A stretch of 64,000 nt of DNA from LMUY01 sp964242215 (GTDB taxonomy: Bacteria > Pseudomonadota > Alphaproteobacteria > Acetobacterales > Acetobacteraceae), in NCBI GenBank assembly GCA_964242215.1, contig CAXTCJ010000002.1, forward strand, positions 1-64,000, read 5' to 3'. Position numbers and translations under genes: made by a program. Under the pieces are notes generated by a model. That model was not told where the DNA came from. It ran no database searches and saw only the letters and a program-made list of their open reading frames with translations. Below, in pieces: positions 53,043 to 61,364 of the stretch; within the stretch, counting starts at the first letter, position 1; every line of letters begins with the position of its first letter.

Positions 53043-54077
53043 TCAGCGCTGGACTGGCGAGCACGGGGTGGCGACACCCTGGAGGCGAACGCGATGAAGA
53101 TTGCGGCCCTCACCGGTGAGTTCGAGAGGCACCGTGCCTCCCGGCATCTCGACCAACACTTCCCCGGCTTGGACCAAGCCGAGGTGCCAAGCCGCGCAGG
53201 CGACCGCAGCCGCGCTAGATCCCGAAGACGCAGTCGCGCCTTCGCCGCGCTCGAAGACCCTAGCTGCAATCCGGCCCTCGCCCAGGACGGTCGCCCATTG
53301 GAGGTTCACTCCTGCCGGGCAGGGATCGCCTTCGCCGCCCTCTCCCGTGTTCCCGTGGCGGTGAGCCCGCGCGAAGGCAATCCGCGCAAGCGCGGCGTGG
53401 CGGCCCGGCTCTCGCAAAGCCTCGATGCTCGGCAGGCTGGCTGCGTCGGGGAGGAAGGTGACGCAGTGCGGGTTCCCGACGCGTACGAATAAGCTTCGGT
53501 TCCAGGCCTCGTCCAGTTCCGCCAGTCGCGTGACCCGGCACGCACGGTCACCCTCGATTGGCACCACGTCCGAACCCTGGGCGCCTACGGCTGCCGCCCC
53601 GAAGCATGGCAACCCGAGATCAAGCCAGAAGGTGACTGCGCCGCCAGGTTCGGGCAGCATTTCGGCTTCCGTCGTCGTAGGCGACTGAACGCCGGCTCCA
53701 TCGTGGTGGACGCGAAGAGCAAACCTTGCACCAAGCTGGACAAGGCCCTGGTCGGCAAGCGCCTGGGCAAAAATCGTCAAGCCGTTGCCACTCCGCTCGG
53801 CAAGGGTGCCATCGGTGTTCATGATAAGCAGGTCGAAGGCTGTTCCGGCTCCGAAGGGGCCAACGAGCAGCCCGTCTGTGCCATGGCGTTTGACCGTTGC
53901 GTCGACATCGCCTCGATGCTGACCACCACAAAATGCTGCGACGGCCGGCGCCGCCCAGAGTGTTCTTTGTTGGGCGGCCATCACGGGATCAGCGGGCAGC
54001 AAAATTCCCATGTCCCGCACAGCGTTAGGCGTTGCGACCGCATAGACGTTCCCCCGGGCATCATAGGCGACCGTCAC
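53043..54077 (-). CDS. DapF-like epimerase with both catalytic cysteines replaced by serine
   Basis: This 344-aa protein has the two-domain DapF fold: DLLIMNTDGTLAERSGNGLT, FVRVGNPHCVTFLPD, then ARVFERGEGATASSGSSAAA. In diaminopimelate epimerase the acid/base pair is Cys in EMCGNG and Cys in ACGTG. Here these positions are Ser96 and Ser285. It cannot work by the normal two-thiol mechanism, so it may have another activity (isomerase, lyase or binding protein). The start is a GTG with a weak ribosome-binding site. It converges on the GNAT gene. Confidence 0.82.
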   Translation of the reverse strand: MTVAYDARGNVYAVATPNAVRDMGILLPADPVMAAQQRTLWAAPAVAAFCGGQHRGDVDATVKRHGTDGLLVGPFGAGTAFDLLIMNTDGTLAERSGNGLTIFAQALADQGLVQLGARFALRVHHDGAGVQSPTTTEAEMLPEPGGAVTFWLDLGLPCFGAAAVGAQGSDVVPIEGDRACRVTRLAELDEAWNRSLFVRVGNPHCVTFLPDAASLPSIEALREPGRHAALARIAFARAHRHGNTGEGGEGDPCPAGVNLQWATVLGEGRIAARVFERGEGATASSGSSAAAVACAAWHLGLVQAGEVLVEMPGGTVPLELTGEGRNLHRVRLQGVATPCSPVQR

Positions 54078-54450
54078 CGCTGATTACGCCTCACAACGGT
54101 GCTCTCCTACTGGCAACGACGGGCGAGACGGTCGCCTGAACTCATAGTTTTCGTCAAACCACCCGTGGTCGGACGGCCCGACCGCTATGTCCGCCAGAGC
54201 AACAATTAGCGGACACCCGGCTCTGGCAGATCCGCTCTTGACCTGATTGTGTCGAAAAAGGCCGTAATGGCTGACGTACGGAGTTCTTGCGCTGCTGCGA
54301 AACGGACCTTGTCTGCAACTTCACTAGCTTATACGCCCTGAACTGCACTCAATGCATGGTCGACGGTATTTGCGGAAATTCTTAACCCAATCAACCCCAA
54401 ATCAGACGCCTTGGTCCACCACGGTCCCGCCGCCTCTTGCGACACAACCC
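54078..54450. other. Intergenic region with a cargo repeat and an IS-end-like sequence
   Basis: No gene is supported. It holds cargo repeat copy 6 (54151-54218). At 54245-54264, GATTGTGTCGAAAAAGGCCG matches the IS1182 end found at 47557 in about 16 of 20 positions and may be a remnant. Confidence 0.5.
54151..54218 (+). repeat. Dispersed cargo repeat, copy 6
   Basis: Module 1 (TCGTCAAACCACCC ... GGTCGGACGG) is followed by module 2 (TGTCCGCCAGAGCAACA ... GCGGACACC). Confidence 0.65.
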
Positions 54451-54987
54451 TCAACCGAAAAACGGGATCAACCTCGCAAAGTCTCGCTTCGCATTACAGA
54501 ATTTCCTGTAATCACGCTTGTAGAGACTCCACTGGTTAAGCTGAACGTCATCTTTGAAGTCCATGACGGTCTTCGACCAGTTCCATACATCATCTGGGTT
54601 TCTCATTATGAGTAAGGCATAGTAATTATTGGGCATTGGCTCGCCGGAGCCTCCCCAGGCTAGGGTGGTAGTCAGATCCTCAAATGTCATATCCGACTTA
54701 GTAGTAACCTCTTTGTAAGTCATTGCGCCGTTTTTATCGGTAACAACGATGCAGTAGGGTCGATCTCCCGCTATACGGCTAGCTTGGTAGAGAATAATTT
54801 CTGGCTCAAAAGCACTGAACACCGCCCAAAGGCACGGGATCAGCAATATCAGACAGATAGCGAGAGCGCCGAGCTTCAGGCTTAGACTGAAAATGTGCTT
54901 GGCACCCTGGTGAATAACGTCGGAGTTGGAACTCTTGGTTGCGCCATCCATGCCAGCATTATCCTTGTACGTCTGCGTCGCCACCAT
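54451..54987 (-). CDS. Membrane-anchored hypothetical protein
   Basis: This 178-aa protein has a short cytoplasmic N-terminus and one transmembrane helix (LGALAICLILLIPCLWAVFS, about 39-58). An exported domain follows (RPYCIVVTDKNGAMTYKEVT, YYALLIMRNPDDVWNW). No family is recognised. Lower GC and an isolated position suggest recent acquisition. An ATG at 54951 is an alternative start. The C-terminal codons lie at the possible right end of an IS remnant. Confidence 0.6.
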   Translation of the reverse strand: MVATQTYKDNAGMDGATKSSNSDVIHQGAKHIFSLSLKLGALAICLILLIPCLWAVFSAFEPEIILYQASRIAGDRPYCIVVTDKNGAMTYKEVTTKSDMTFEDLTTTLAWGGSGEPMPNNYYALLIMRNPDDVWNWSKTVMDFKDDVQLNQWSLYKRDYRKFCNAKRDFARLIPFFG

Positions 54988-55110
54988 AGCTCGCCATTCC
55001 GAATGATGGCTGCTGCCGACCCATTAGAGGAAACGTGCGTCGTGCAGTAGTCGCAAGGCGACAGTTTGGCTGTTTAGCTTCGCCGACTTCATGGTAATGT
55101 TTGCTCAGCG

Positions 55111-56094
55111 ATGAGCATAAGTGGGCAACACGCGAAGCGCAGCAGAAGGCTACTAGTGGGTGCTCTCGCCAGCAGCTTGATAGTGGCGTCGGCTGCCCTA
55201 GGTGGCCTTTGGTCCTATGCTGGCGTCTACGGACTGCACGTGTTGGTCCGGCATGGCGGGAGTTGGTGGCTGCCGGTTGAAACTGATAGCTCCTGGCTCT
55301 CGTCATCGATGAGATTAGCACTCGGCACTGCTCCAGTGGCCATGCCGGGGGGATTACAGTGGCAAACGGTAAGCGCAGGCTTCGATGTGGCTGACTTGAC
55401 GGCAATAGTTGGTGGACGAGCAGTAGACCATGTGCTGCTGGCCCGGATCGATCCAGCCTACTTCCGCTTCGTGGTCCGCAGCGCGTCTGACGGCGACAAG
55501 AACCTTGATCAGTGGATGTCGCAGCTTGGCGCGGCTCTTGTCGTCAACGGCAGCTATTACGCGCGGAACGGCAAGCCTGACACGCCCCTTCTCAGCGACG
55601 GTGTCCAACTCGGACCTCGGAGCTACGACGCAAAAGCGGGAGCATTTGTAGCGTCAGCAAGCTCCGCCAGTATTCGCGACCTCGATCACACGGCCTGGCA
55701 ATTGGCCTTTCAAGGGGCCGAGAACGCGATGGTGTCCTACCCGCTTTTGGTAGTTGACGGGACAACGCGGGTGGGTCGTCCAAGCCGCTGGCTCGCTAAT
55801 CGCAGCTTCGTAGGGCAGGACGGAGGAGGAAAGGTCATTATCGGCACTACGACGGACGCCTTCTTCACACTCGACCGCTTCGCCAGTTTTCTACTTAAGT
55901 CGCCGCTCGGCCTCACTCGCGCCCTGAATCTCGACGGCGGGCCGGTGGCAAGCCAGGGTATCTCACTGAATGGCTTTGAGCGTCGATCCTACGGTCGATG
56001 GGAGGCGCAAGTCGAAGGAACTCGCGCTAAACTACTGAGTTGGCCCTACGGCACTGTCGCAATGCCCGTCGTGCTCGCGGTCTTCCCGAAGTAG
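55111..56094 (+). CDS. Phosphodiester glycosidase (NAGPA domain) protein
   Basis: A transmembrane or signal segment (LLVGALASSLIVASAALGGL) precedes a NAGPA-type domain with GAALVVNGSYYARNGKPDTP, then AMVSYPLLVVDG and LTRALNLDGGPVASQGISLN. These fit the phosphodiester glycosidase fold that hydrolyses GlcNAc-1-phosphodiester-type substrates at the cell surface. The target here is unknown. Confidence 0.85.
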   Translation: MSISGQHAKRSRRLLVGALASSLIVASAALGGLWSYAGVYGLHVLVRHGGSWWLPVETDSSWLSSSMRLALGTAPVAMPGGLQWQTVSAGFDVADLTAIVGGRAVDHVLLARIDPAYFRFVVRSASDGDKNLDQWMSQLGAALVVNGSYYARNGKPDTPLLSDGVQLGPRSYDAKAGAFVASASSASIRDLDHTAWQLAFQGAENAMVSYPLLVVDGTTRVGRPSRWLANRSFVGQDGGGKVIIGTTTDAFFTLDRFASFLLKSPLGLTRALNLDGGPVASQGISLNGFERRSYGRWEAQVEGTRAKLLSWPYGTVAMPVVLAVFPK

Positions 56095-56201
56095 GAATGG
56101 CCCGTGGAGGGTCAGCTAACCACCATACCTCGTCATTCCGCGTGACGGCTGCTAGCGACAAACACTTCTCGGACATTGCTTTGGCCCGGTAGGGTGCTGT
56201 C

Positions 56202-56723
56202 GTGATCGAAAATGGAAGCAAGGCTCTTTCCGAGGTTCGCCGCCTTTCCCCATTGGATGCAGCGGCCTATCGTGATCTGCGCCTTTCCGGGCTCCAGGCG
56301 CACCCAGAGGCGTTTGGCGCCTCGTGGGAGGAAGAGGCCGCTCACCCCCTGGCGTGGTTCGAAGACCGGCTGGATCGTAACGTCATCTTCGGCGCAGAGC
56401 AGACGGCGGCAGTGACCCTGAGAGGCATCGTAGGCTTCTACATCCCAAACGGTATCAAGCAGCAGCACAAAGAGGTGCTCTGGGGCATGTTCATTCACCC
56501 GGAAGCCAGAGGAACAGGGCTCGGACCATCACTGGTCGCGCGAGTGCTGGAACACGCCCGGCAAACTGTCGAAGAAGTCCGCCTCACAGTCGTCGCGACC
56601 AACGCGGCTGCGATCCGCCTCTACGAACGTGCTGGCTTTGAGCGGTATGGCCTGGAACAGCGGGCGCTTAAGATCGGCAACGACTACCACGATGAGGTGC
56701 TGATGGCTCTCTCCATACGCTGA
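56202..56723 (+). CDS. GNAT-family N-acetyltransferase
   Basis: This 173-aa protein starts at GTG 56202. The core is GIVGFYIPNG, EVLWGMFIHPEARGTGLGPS with the acetyl-CoA loop R-G-T-G-L-G, and VRLTVVATNAAAIRLYERAG, followed by FERYGLEQRAL. These RimI/YhhY-like enzymes modify small amines or protein N-termini. The substrate is unknown. Confidence 0.88.
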   Translation: MIENGSKALSEVRRLSPLDAAAYRDLRLSGLQAHPEAFGASWEEEAAHPLAWFEDRLDRNVIFGAEQTAAVTLRGIVGFYIPNGIKQQHKEVLWGMFIHPEARGTGLGPSLVARVLEHARQTVEEVRLTVVATNAAAIRLYERAGFERYGLEQRALKIGNDYHDEVLMALSIR

Positions 56724-56764
56724 CCGCGGCCGGGCACCTTCGTCAGGGCTATCTCCAACCAGTC

Positions 56765-56822
56765 ACTATCTTGCGGTACCCCGGCGCGCCCGAGTTCGGC
56801 CGTCCGACAAACCACCGTTGAG
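56765..56822 (+). repeat. Dispersed cargo repeat, copy 7
   Basis: ACTATCTTGCGGTACCCCGG, then GAGTTCGG and CCGTCCGACAAACCACC, match the long form at 46965. Module 2 is missing or diverged. Confidence 0.55.
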
Positions 56823-56967
56823 CGGTCACACGCCATTCGTCCGGAAACGCTGAACGGCAAACGAGAAGACGGACAGATTAATTGTCGGACGGGTAGACGG
56901 ACAACGCGATAATGTCACGTCAGCAGAGCATGGGCGCTCAAGTGGCGGCTGCTGACGTAATATTGGT

Positions 56968-59900
56968 TTAAAGACTGACTGCCTGTGACGGTGAGGAAGG
57001 TGGGCGGGATGCCGCGTCATCGAGTTGTCGGCGGCCCAACTCAGCGTCGATACGGATGCTCCTCAGATGAGCCTCCTGGTCTGACATGGGACCTGTCAGG
57101 CTTGTCTCGGCGGTCACGATCGCACGGTCCAAGGAGGCAATCAGGCCCGGGATACTGCTCCGTACCGCCTCGGCCTGGAGCCTATCCCGCACCTCGCGGC
57201 CAAGATCGCGGCCTTCGAGATCCATGGTTTCAAGCTTGTGGCCGCTCTGCATGAAAGCACGGACTGCCAGATCGCGGTCCTCGCGCACGCCCTGTAGAAG
57301 GTCCATGCCGAGAGCCTTGTAGGGCTTGGCGGCCATGTCCTCGGCAACTTTCGCCCACATATCATCGGCTTTGATAGGGGTCAGATCGCCAAGCGCCCGT
57401 TTGCTGCGGACTGCATCAAACGTGGCTTCATCCGATATCATGGTCCATGTGGTGCCGCGGGCGCGGCTTTCCGCCACGTAGGCGGTAAAGCCGGTCATGC
57501 CGGCAGTTCCGCGGGGGAGAGCGTTGATGTGCTCGTCGGAGGTAATGCCCTGCGCTGCATCGACGGTCATGGCGTGTCCAAACCCAGCCAGCAGCCGCCC
57601 GGTCTTGTTATCCTCCAACCGGCGCCATTCTACCTCGCCGACCCGTCCGTCTTTGTCGCGAAGGATCAAGCCGATGGCCATCCGGCCGACGACCTCCACG
57701 ATGTCGCCGTTATTGCCGATCGAGCCGCCCTTGCCGTCAATCTTCGCCCAGGTGCGGCGGAACAGGCGCAGTTTGTCACCCGTGGCGATCGGCAGGCGGT
57801 ACTGCTCGCCCCGCTGGTCCACGGCGTCGTAGACCCGTTCGTCGTCCCGCAGCTCTCCGCGCGCTTTCATGCGGTCGCGTATGGCGCGGCTCAGATCGGC
57901 CGTGTCGGCGTTGGTTAGGGCGGAGACGGTGATGCCCCGCTTTGCCCCGGCCAGCTTAAGGGCGTCACGACGTTCCATGTAGAAATCAGCGATGCGGCCG
58001 ATCACCTGGTCCTGGTCACCGCCGACAAAGCGGGCGGTGCCGTCCTGTCGTTTCATGGCGAGGGCCTGCTGCACTTCCTTCAGGTGGTGGTTCTGCTGGT
58101 CGACAGCCTCCGCCGCCGCATTCGCGTTGGCGATCCGCGGACCGTTGATCTTCCGGCCACGCTGTTTGCTGGGGAGGTTCGCCACTGAATCCGGGTCCGG
58201 CTCCGTTCCCCGAAACAGGCCGGCGATGGTGCGCAGGCGGCGGGTTTCGGCCGCATTGCGCCCGGTCTGACGCACAGTGCTGAGCAATTCAGCCATGGCT
58301 TCCTTGGGCAGCACCCGGCGCATGATCTCGATGGCGTCGCCGGCCTCGACGGACTGCGCCTGTTCCCGGTCGCCCAAGGCCTTGATGGTAAGGCCGGTCT
58401 GCCGTTGCAGCTGCAGCAAAGACAGCATTGCCCGGGGCGCCACCTGACTGATCTCGTCGATGACCAGGACGGTGTTGCGGCTGGCCTGGAAATCTCCACT
58501 TTCGATTGAGCGCAGCAGCGGCTCCACGGCAAGGGTCCGATCGACGCCGGCGTCCTTTAGCGCGTCCGCCTGCTTCCAACCGGTGGCAAGGCCGATCACC
58601 TCTCGGCCGCCCGCATCCATGCGGGTGTCTGCCTTCCAGGCTGCGACCAAAGGCTTGAGCAAGGTGGTCTTGCCTGCGCCTGCTACGCCGGTCAGCAGGG
58701 ACAGTGCCCCGCCTTGGCCAAGGGCGTAAATCGCCGCTTGCTGGGCGGCGCCATGGTCGGGGTCAGAGGTAAAGTCCAGGCCGGAAGCTGCGATCGCGTC
58801 CCGAATGGCTGCATGGGGTAAGGCGCCGGACTTGTCGATTGCCGCTCGGCCGGCTTCGGCGGCGAGGCTCTGCTCGATCCGAACCTGGGCGGTGTTGGTC
58901 ACGCGCACCTTGTCGTCGGACATGCCGACGATGAGAGCCACGTGCTCCCCCTTCAGCTTCAGACCGCGCTCCTGGATTAACGCCACGACGCGATCGATGT
59001 CATCGACCCCGCCCCCGATGCCGACGCCGATCAGGCCACGCGCTGCGTACGTCCGCAGCTTGTCGTGGTCGAGGACGGCCGCCGTATGAAATTCCTGCGC
59101 GAGGTGGCGGGCCGCAAACCGGTAGGCCTGGTCGAACCGATCGGCGTCCGAAAGAGCCTCGTGCCTGGTATGGCCCAAGACCGTCTTATGGGCCCAGCCG
59201 ATAGCGTCTGCCTGCTCACGCCAGATTTCGTGGTCGTTCTTGTCGCCATGTTTTTTCAGGCGTGCAGCAAGCCCGGCTGTGGACAGGATCTTGAATTTAC
59301 CCTCGGCCGACATCTCGTCCCACTCGAGGCCGTGGGCGGCAGCGTACGCCTTGGCAGAGCCAAGGACCTGACGACGCCCCTTGCTGAAGGTGTCAACGGC
59401 GGCTTCGGGGATAGCCTCCAGCACAACCGCCTGCTGGTTTTTGTCATAGCCTATGCGCGCGCCAAGGAGCCGGAGCTCGTCCGCCAACCGCGCCTGAAAG
59501 AAGGCGCCGAACTCGTGGACGCGGCTGTGCAAACGTTGGGTGTCGAGGGAACCGACGCGGCCATCCTCGGTGACGACCATGTTGAACAGGGCATTATGGA
59601 TGTGGGTGTGCGGGTCGCCGCCGATGGGCGACTGAGCGAGGTAGGTCGCACCTGCTGGGCCATCCTGAACCGGCAGCGTCGGCCGCGCCGTGTGGTGGCG
59701 AAAGCTGACCCAGCCCACGTCGCCGGGATCGGCGCCGTCTTCGCCGCCTTGGCCTTTGCGCGCCCAGCCAACCTCTCGGGCGACATAGCGCATTGTGGCG
59801 TCGTTCGCCCGGTCGATGGCGTGCCAGATCATGGCGGTCTCGGCGGGCGTAGCCGCAAACTCAGCCGCCAAGGTGACAGACTTGTGCGGAGCTAGGGTCA

Positions 59901-60228
59901 GGTCATAGGCGCTCACCTTACGCTTGTGCTCGGTCCAGGCTTCTGCGGTATCGCCGCGCTTGGCCTCGAACAAGCGATCGAGCTCGTCGTTCTTTGGCAT
60001 GACGCGCGTGTCGACCCCGAGTGCCTCGGCTACATTCGATGGCATGTCAGGCCGCCAGGTCGCCCGACCGTCGCGGCCAGTGTAGTACGACGTGAGCCGA
60101 CCGCCGCTATCCACCTCCTTACCAAGGTCAATCCGAAAGTCGTGGGTGGGTTGCGGAGTGTTCTCGGTGAAATAGGCGCGGATCAGCTTGCCGGCGGAAT
60201 CAGCGGCAAGCTTGCGGAAGGTCATCAT
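56968..60228 (-). CDS. MOBF-family relaxase-helicase (TrwC/TraA-like)
   Basis: This 1086-aa protein joins a relaxase and a helicase. The N-terminus has RLTSYYTGRDGRA with catalytic tyrosines Y48/Y49 and the metal triad H207, H209, H211 in GDPHTHIHNALFNMV. The helicase has Walker A GVAGAGKT (514-521), Walker B VLVIDEIS (588-595, D591/E592) and later RecD/TraI-like motifs (AMTVDAAQGIT). It nicks one strand at oriT and unwinds it for transfer. It overlaps the upstream accessory gene (ATGA). MOBF is unusual beside a Dot/Icm-type channel. Confidence 0.93.
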   Translation of the reverse strand: MMTFRKLAADSAGKLIRAYFTENTPQPTHDFRIDLGKEVDSGGRLTSYYTGRDGRATWRPDMPSNVAEALGVDTRVMPKNDELDRLFEAKRGDTAEAWTEHKRKVSAYDLTLAPHKSVTLAAEFAATPAETAMIWHAIDRANDATMRYVAREVGWARKGQGGEDGADPGDVGWVSFRHHTARPTLPVQDGPAGATYLAQSPIGGDPHTHIHNALFNMVVTEDGRVGSLDTQRLHSRVHEFGAFFQARLADELRLLGARIGYDKNQQAVVLEAIPEAAVDTFSKGRRQVLGSAKAYAAAHGLEWDEMSAEGKFKILSTAGLAARLKKHGDKNDHEIWREQADAIGWAHKTVLGHTRHEALSDADRFDQAYRFAARHLAQEFHTAAVLDHDKLRTYAARGLIGVGIGGGVDDIDRVVALIQERGLKLKGEHVALIVGMSDDKVRVTNTAQVRIEQSLAAEAGRAAIDKSGALPHAAIRDAIAASGLDFTSDPDHGAAQQAAIYALGQGGALSLLTGVAGAGKTTLLKPLVAAWKADTRMDAGGREVIGLATGWKQADALKDAGVDRTLAVEPLLRSIESGDFQASRNTVLVIDEISQVAPRAMLSLLQLQRQTGLTIKALGDREQAQSVEAGDAIEIMRRVLPKEAMAELLSTVRQTGRNAAETRRLRTIAGLFRGTEPDPDSVANLPSKQRGRKINGPRIANANAAAEAVDQQNHHLKEVQQALAMKRQDGTARFVGGDQDQVIGRIADFYMERRDALKLAGAKRGITVSALTNADTADLSRAIRDRMKARGELRDDERVYDAVDQRGEQYRLPIATGDKLRLFRRTWAKIDGKGGSIGNNGDIVEVVGRMAIGLILRDKDGRVGEVEWRRLEDNKTGRLLAGFGHAMTVDAAQGITSDEHINALPRGTAGMTGFTAYVAESRARGTTWTMISDEATFDAVRSKRALGDLTPIKADDMWAKVAEDMAAKPYKALGMDLLQGVREDRDLAVRAFMQSGHKLETMDLEGRDLGREVRDRLQAEAVRSSIPGLIASLDRAIVTAETSLTGPMSDQEAHLRSIRIDAELGRRQLDDAASRPPSSPSQAVSL

Positions 60229-60596
60229 GACGCGGTGTCTCCGCTCGGACCGTGACCGTTCGCGCCGTTCCCGTTCGCGCCGGGTGGCCCCTTCATGGCG
60301 CGAACGACGTCGTCCGGCAGGCTCATCGCCATGCTCTCAGTCCGGCGGTCGATGCGACGAAGGAGGGCAGCATTATCACCCACCCGGACCACCAGCTCGG
60401 CGAGCAGCTCTTGCAAGCTAGGGCCTTCGCCGACCTCCGGGGTAAGCTTCTCGATGATGACACCAAGCCGTTCAGCGATCAGGCGCAGGACTTGGGCCTG
60501 GGTGTTGAGGGTCTCGATGATCTCCGTCTGCCCGGCTTTGATGTCGGCCTGACCGAGTGTCAGCTGGCCCAATATCTCTGTCGAAGTCGTCGGCAT
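60225..60596 (-). CDS. Relaxase accessory protein (TrwA-position)
   Basis: From the ATG at 60596 (GGAGAG upstream) the 123-aa protein has helical N-terminal repeats (LGQADIKAGQTEIIETLNTQ), a coiled coil and a Gly/Asn-rich C-terminus (GANGNGANGHGP). No ribbon-helix-helix motif can be named. It is encoded directly before the relaxase with ATGA coupling, where TrwA/TraJ-type oriT-binding proteins are found. That function is inferred from place. Confidence 0.6.
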   Translation of the reverse strand: MPTTSTEILGQLTLGQADIKAGQTEIIETLNTQAQVLRLIAERLGVIIEKLTPEVGEGPSLQELLAELVVRVGDNAALLRRIDRRTESMAMSLPDDVVRAMKGPPGANGNGANGHGPSGDTAS

Positions 60597-60624
60597 GATG
60601 CTCTCCGTTGACCGGGTGAGCATC
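60597..60624 (-). promoter_or_regulatory. Stem-loop over the relaxase-operon ribosome-binding site
   Basis: GATGCTC (60597-60603) and GAGCATC (60618-60624) form a perfect 7-bp inverted repeat that overlaps the GGAGAG ribosome-binding site. Confidence 0.55.
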
Positions 60625-60633
60625 CCAGGAGCC

Positions 60634-60643
60634 GGAGCGAACG
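60634..60643 (-). promoter_or_regulatory. Transfer-regulon motif, copy 11
   Basis: On the minus strand it reads CGTTCGCTCC and ends 37 nt before the accessory-gene ATG at 60596. Confidence 0.65.
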
Positions 60644-60822
60644 GAGTGGACTTTTGTTTGCGACCCTCGAAAAGAGCGGCCGCCCTGCACCACGGGTGCA
60701 ATGGTGTATGGAAACCTTTCTTCTGCCCACCACTCGTCGACCGCTCATCGACCACTGACCGACCACCCGTCGACCACCCATCGACCGCGAGGCAACCACT
60801 CAGCTTAAAAATAGGGGGTGGC
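60644..60822. other. Candidate oriT/partition region
   Basis: This intergenic stretch separates the divergent relaxase and Stb-like operons, the normal place for oriT in MOBF plasmids. It contains five 11-bp repeats and a short A-rich segment (CTTAAAAATA, 60803-60812). The nic site cannot be read directly. Confidence 0.5.
60737..60791 (+). repeat. Five 11-bp direct repeats (StbA-type iterons)
   Basis: TCGACCGC, TCGACCAC, CCGACCAC, TCGACCAC and TCGACCGC start at 60737, 60748, 60759, 60770 and 60781, exactly 11 bp apart. One helical turn per unit places all sites on one DNA face. R388 has five 11-bp repeats bound by StbA upstream of stbABC and near oriT. Confidence 0.8.
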
Positions 60823-60832
60823 CGTTCGCTCC
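60823..60832 (+). promoter_or_regulatory. Transfer-regulon motif, copy 12
   Basis: CGTTCGCTCC ends 22 nt before the ATG at 60855, shorter than elsewhere. GCTCC of the motif pairs with GGAGC downstream. Confidence 0.55.
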
Positions 60833-60854
60833 GGCGGGCGGGAGCCTTGCGGGT

Positions 60855-61361
60855 ATGAAAAGCCCGCCACCCACGATTAACAGCATCTTGCGGAAGGTCC
60901 GTGAGGCAAACCAGACGCCTCTCTACAAGTGGATGGCGACCAACCACGCCAAGATGGCGGCAGCAGCGGCTCGGGGACGGGTCACTGTCTGGACAGACCT
61001 CGTGCGAGACTTCGAAGCACTCGGCTTGTTGGATGGTCACGGAAAGGCACCGTCTGTTCAATCGGCCCGGAAGACGTGGGGCCGAGTAAAAGATGACGTT
61101 GAGAAAGCCCGGCAGGAAGCCTGCCGCGCCCTGCGTCCGTCCCCACCATCCCGGCAGCGAGCAGACTGGCAGCCGCCCGTGGCTCAAGTGCAACGTCGTG
61201 ACACGGTACGCCAGCCGACAAGACCATCGTCAACCGCCCCGGCGCCGCCCACAGCAAACACGCAAAAGGGTTCTGCGCACGTCGAAGCTCAACTGGCAGC
61301 GCTTGACCGCCAGTTTGCTTACATTGACCGCCATATCATTCAACAACCAGACGAGGAATAG
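60855..61361 (+). CDS. Small basic plasmid protein (StbA-position)
   Basis: This 168-aa protein has a conserved N-terminal module: TPLYKWMATNHAKMAAAA, then VTVWTDLVRDFEALGLLDGH, SVQSARKTWGRVKDD. This resembles small plasmid proteins with a helical, probably DNA-binding domain. The C-terminal half is Pro/Gln-rich with a final helix (HVEAQLAALDRQFAYIDRHI). It directly follows the iterons, so it is a good candidate for the protein that binds them. Confidence 0.6.
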   Translation: MKSPPPTINSILRKVREANQTPLYKWMATNHAKMAAAAARGRVTVWTDLVRDFEALGLLDGHGKAPSVQSARKTWGRVKDDVEKARQEACRALRPSPPSRQRADWQPPVAQVQRRDTVRQPTRPSSTAPAPPTANTQKGSAHVEAQLAALDRQFAYIDRHIIQQPDEE

Positions 61362-61364
61362 ACG

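Noticed and set aside
60258..60280. Two CGTTCGCGCC sequences resembling the transfer motif
   Set aside because: They lie within coding repeats (Gly/Asn-rich tail) on the strand opposite to the gene, differ at the seventh or eighth base and precede no plus-strand start.
60737..60791. A CRISPR array
   Set aside because: The units are 11 bp with no spacers, and no cas genes are present. They are iterons.
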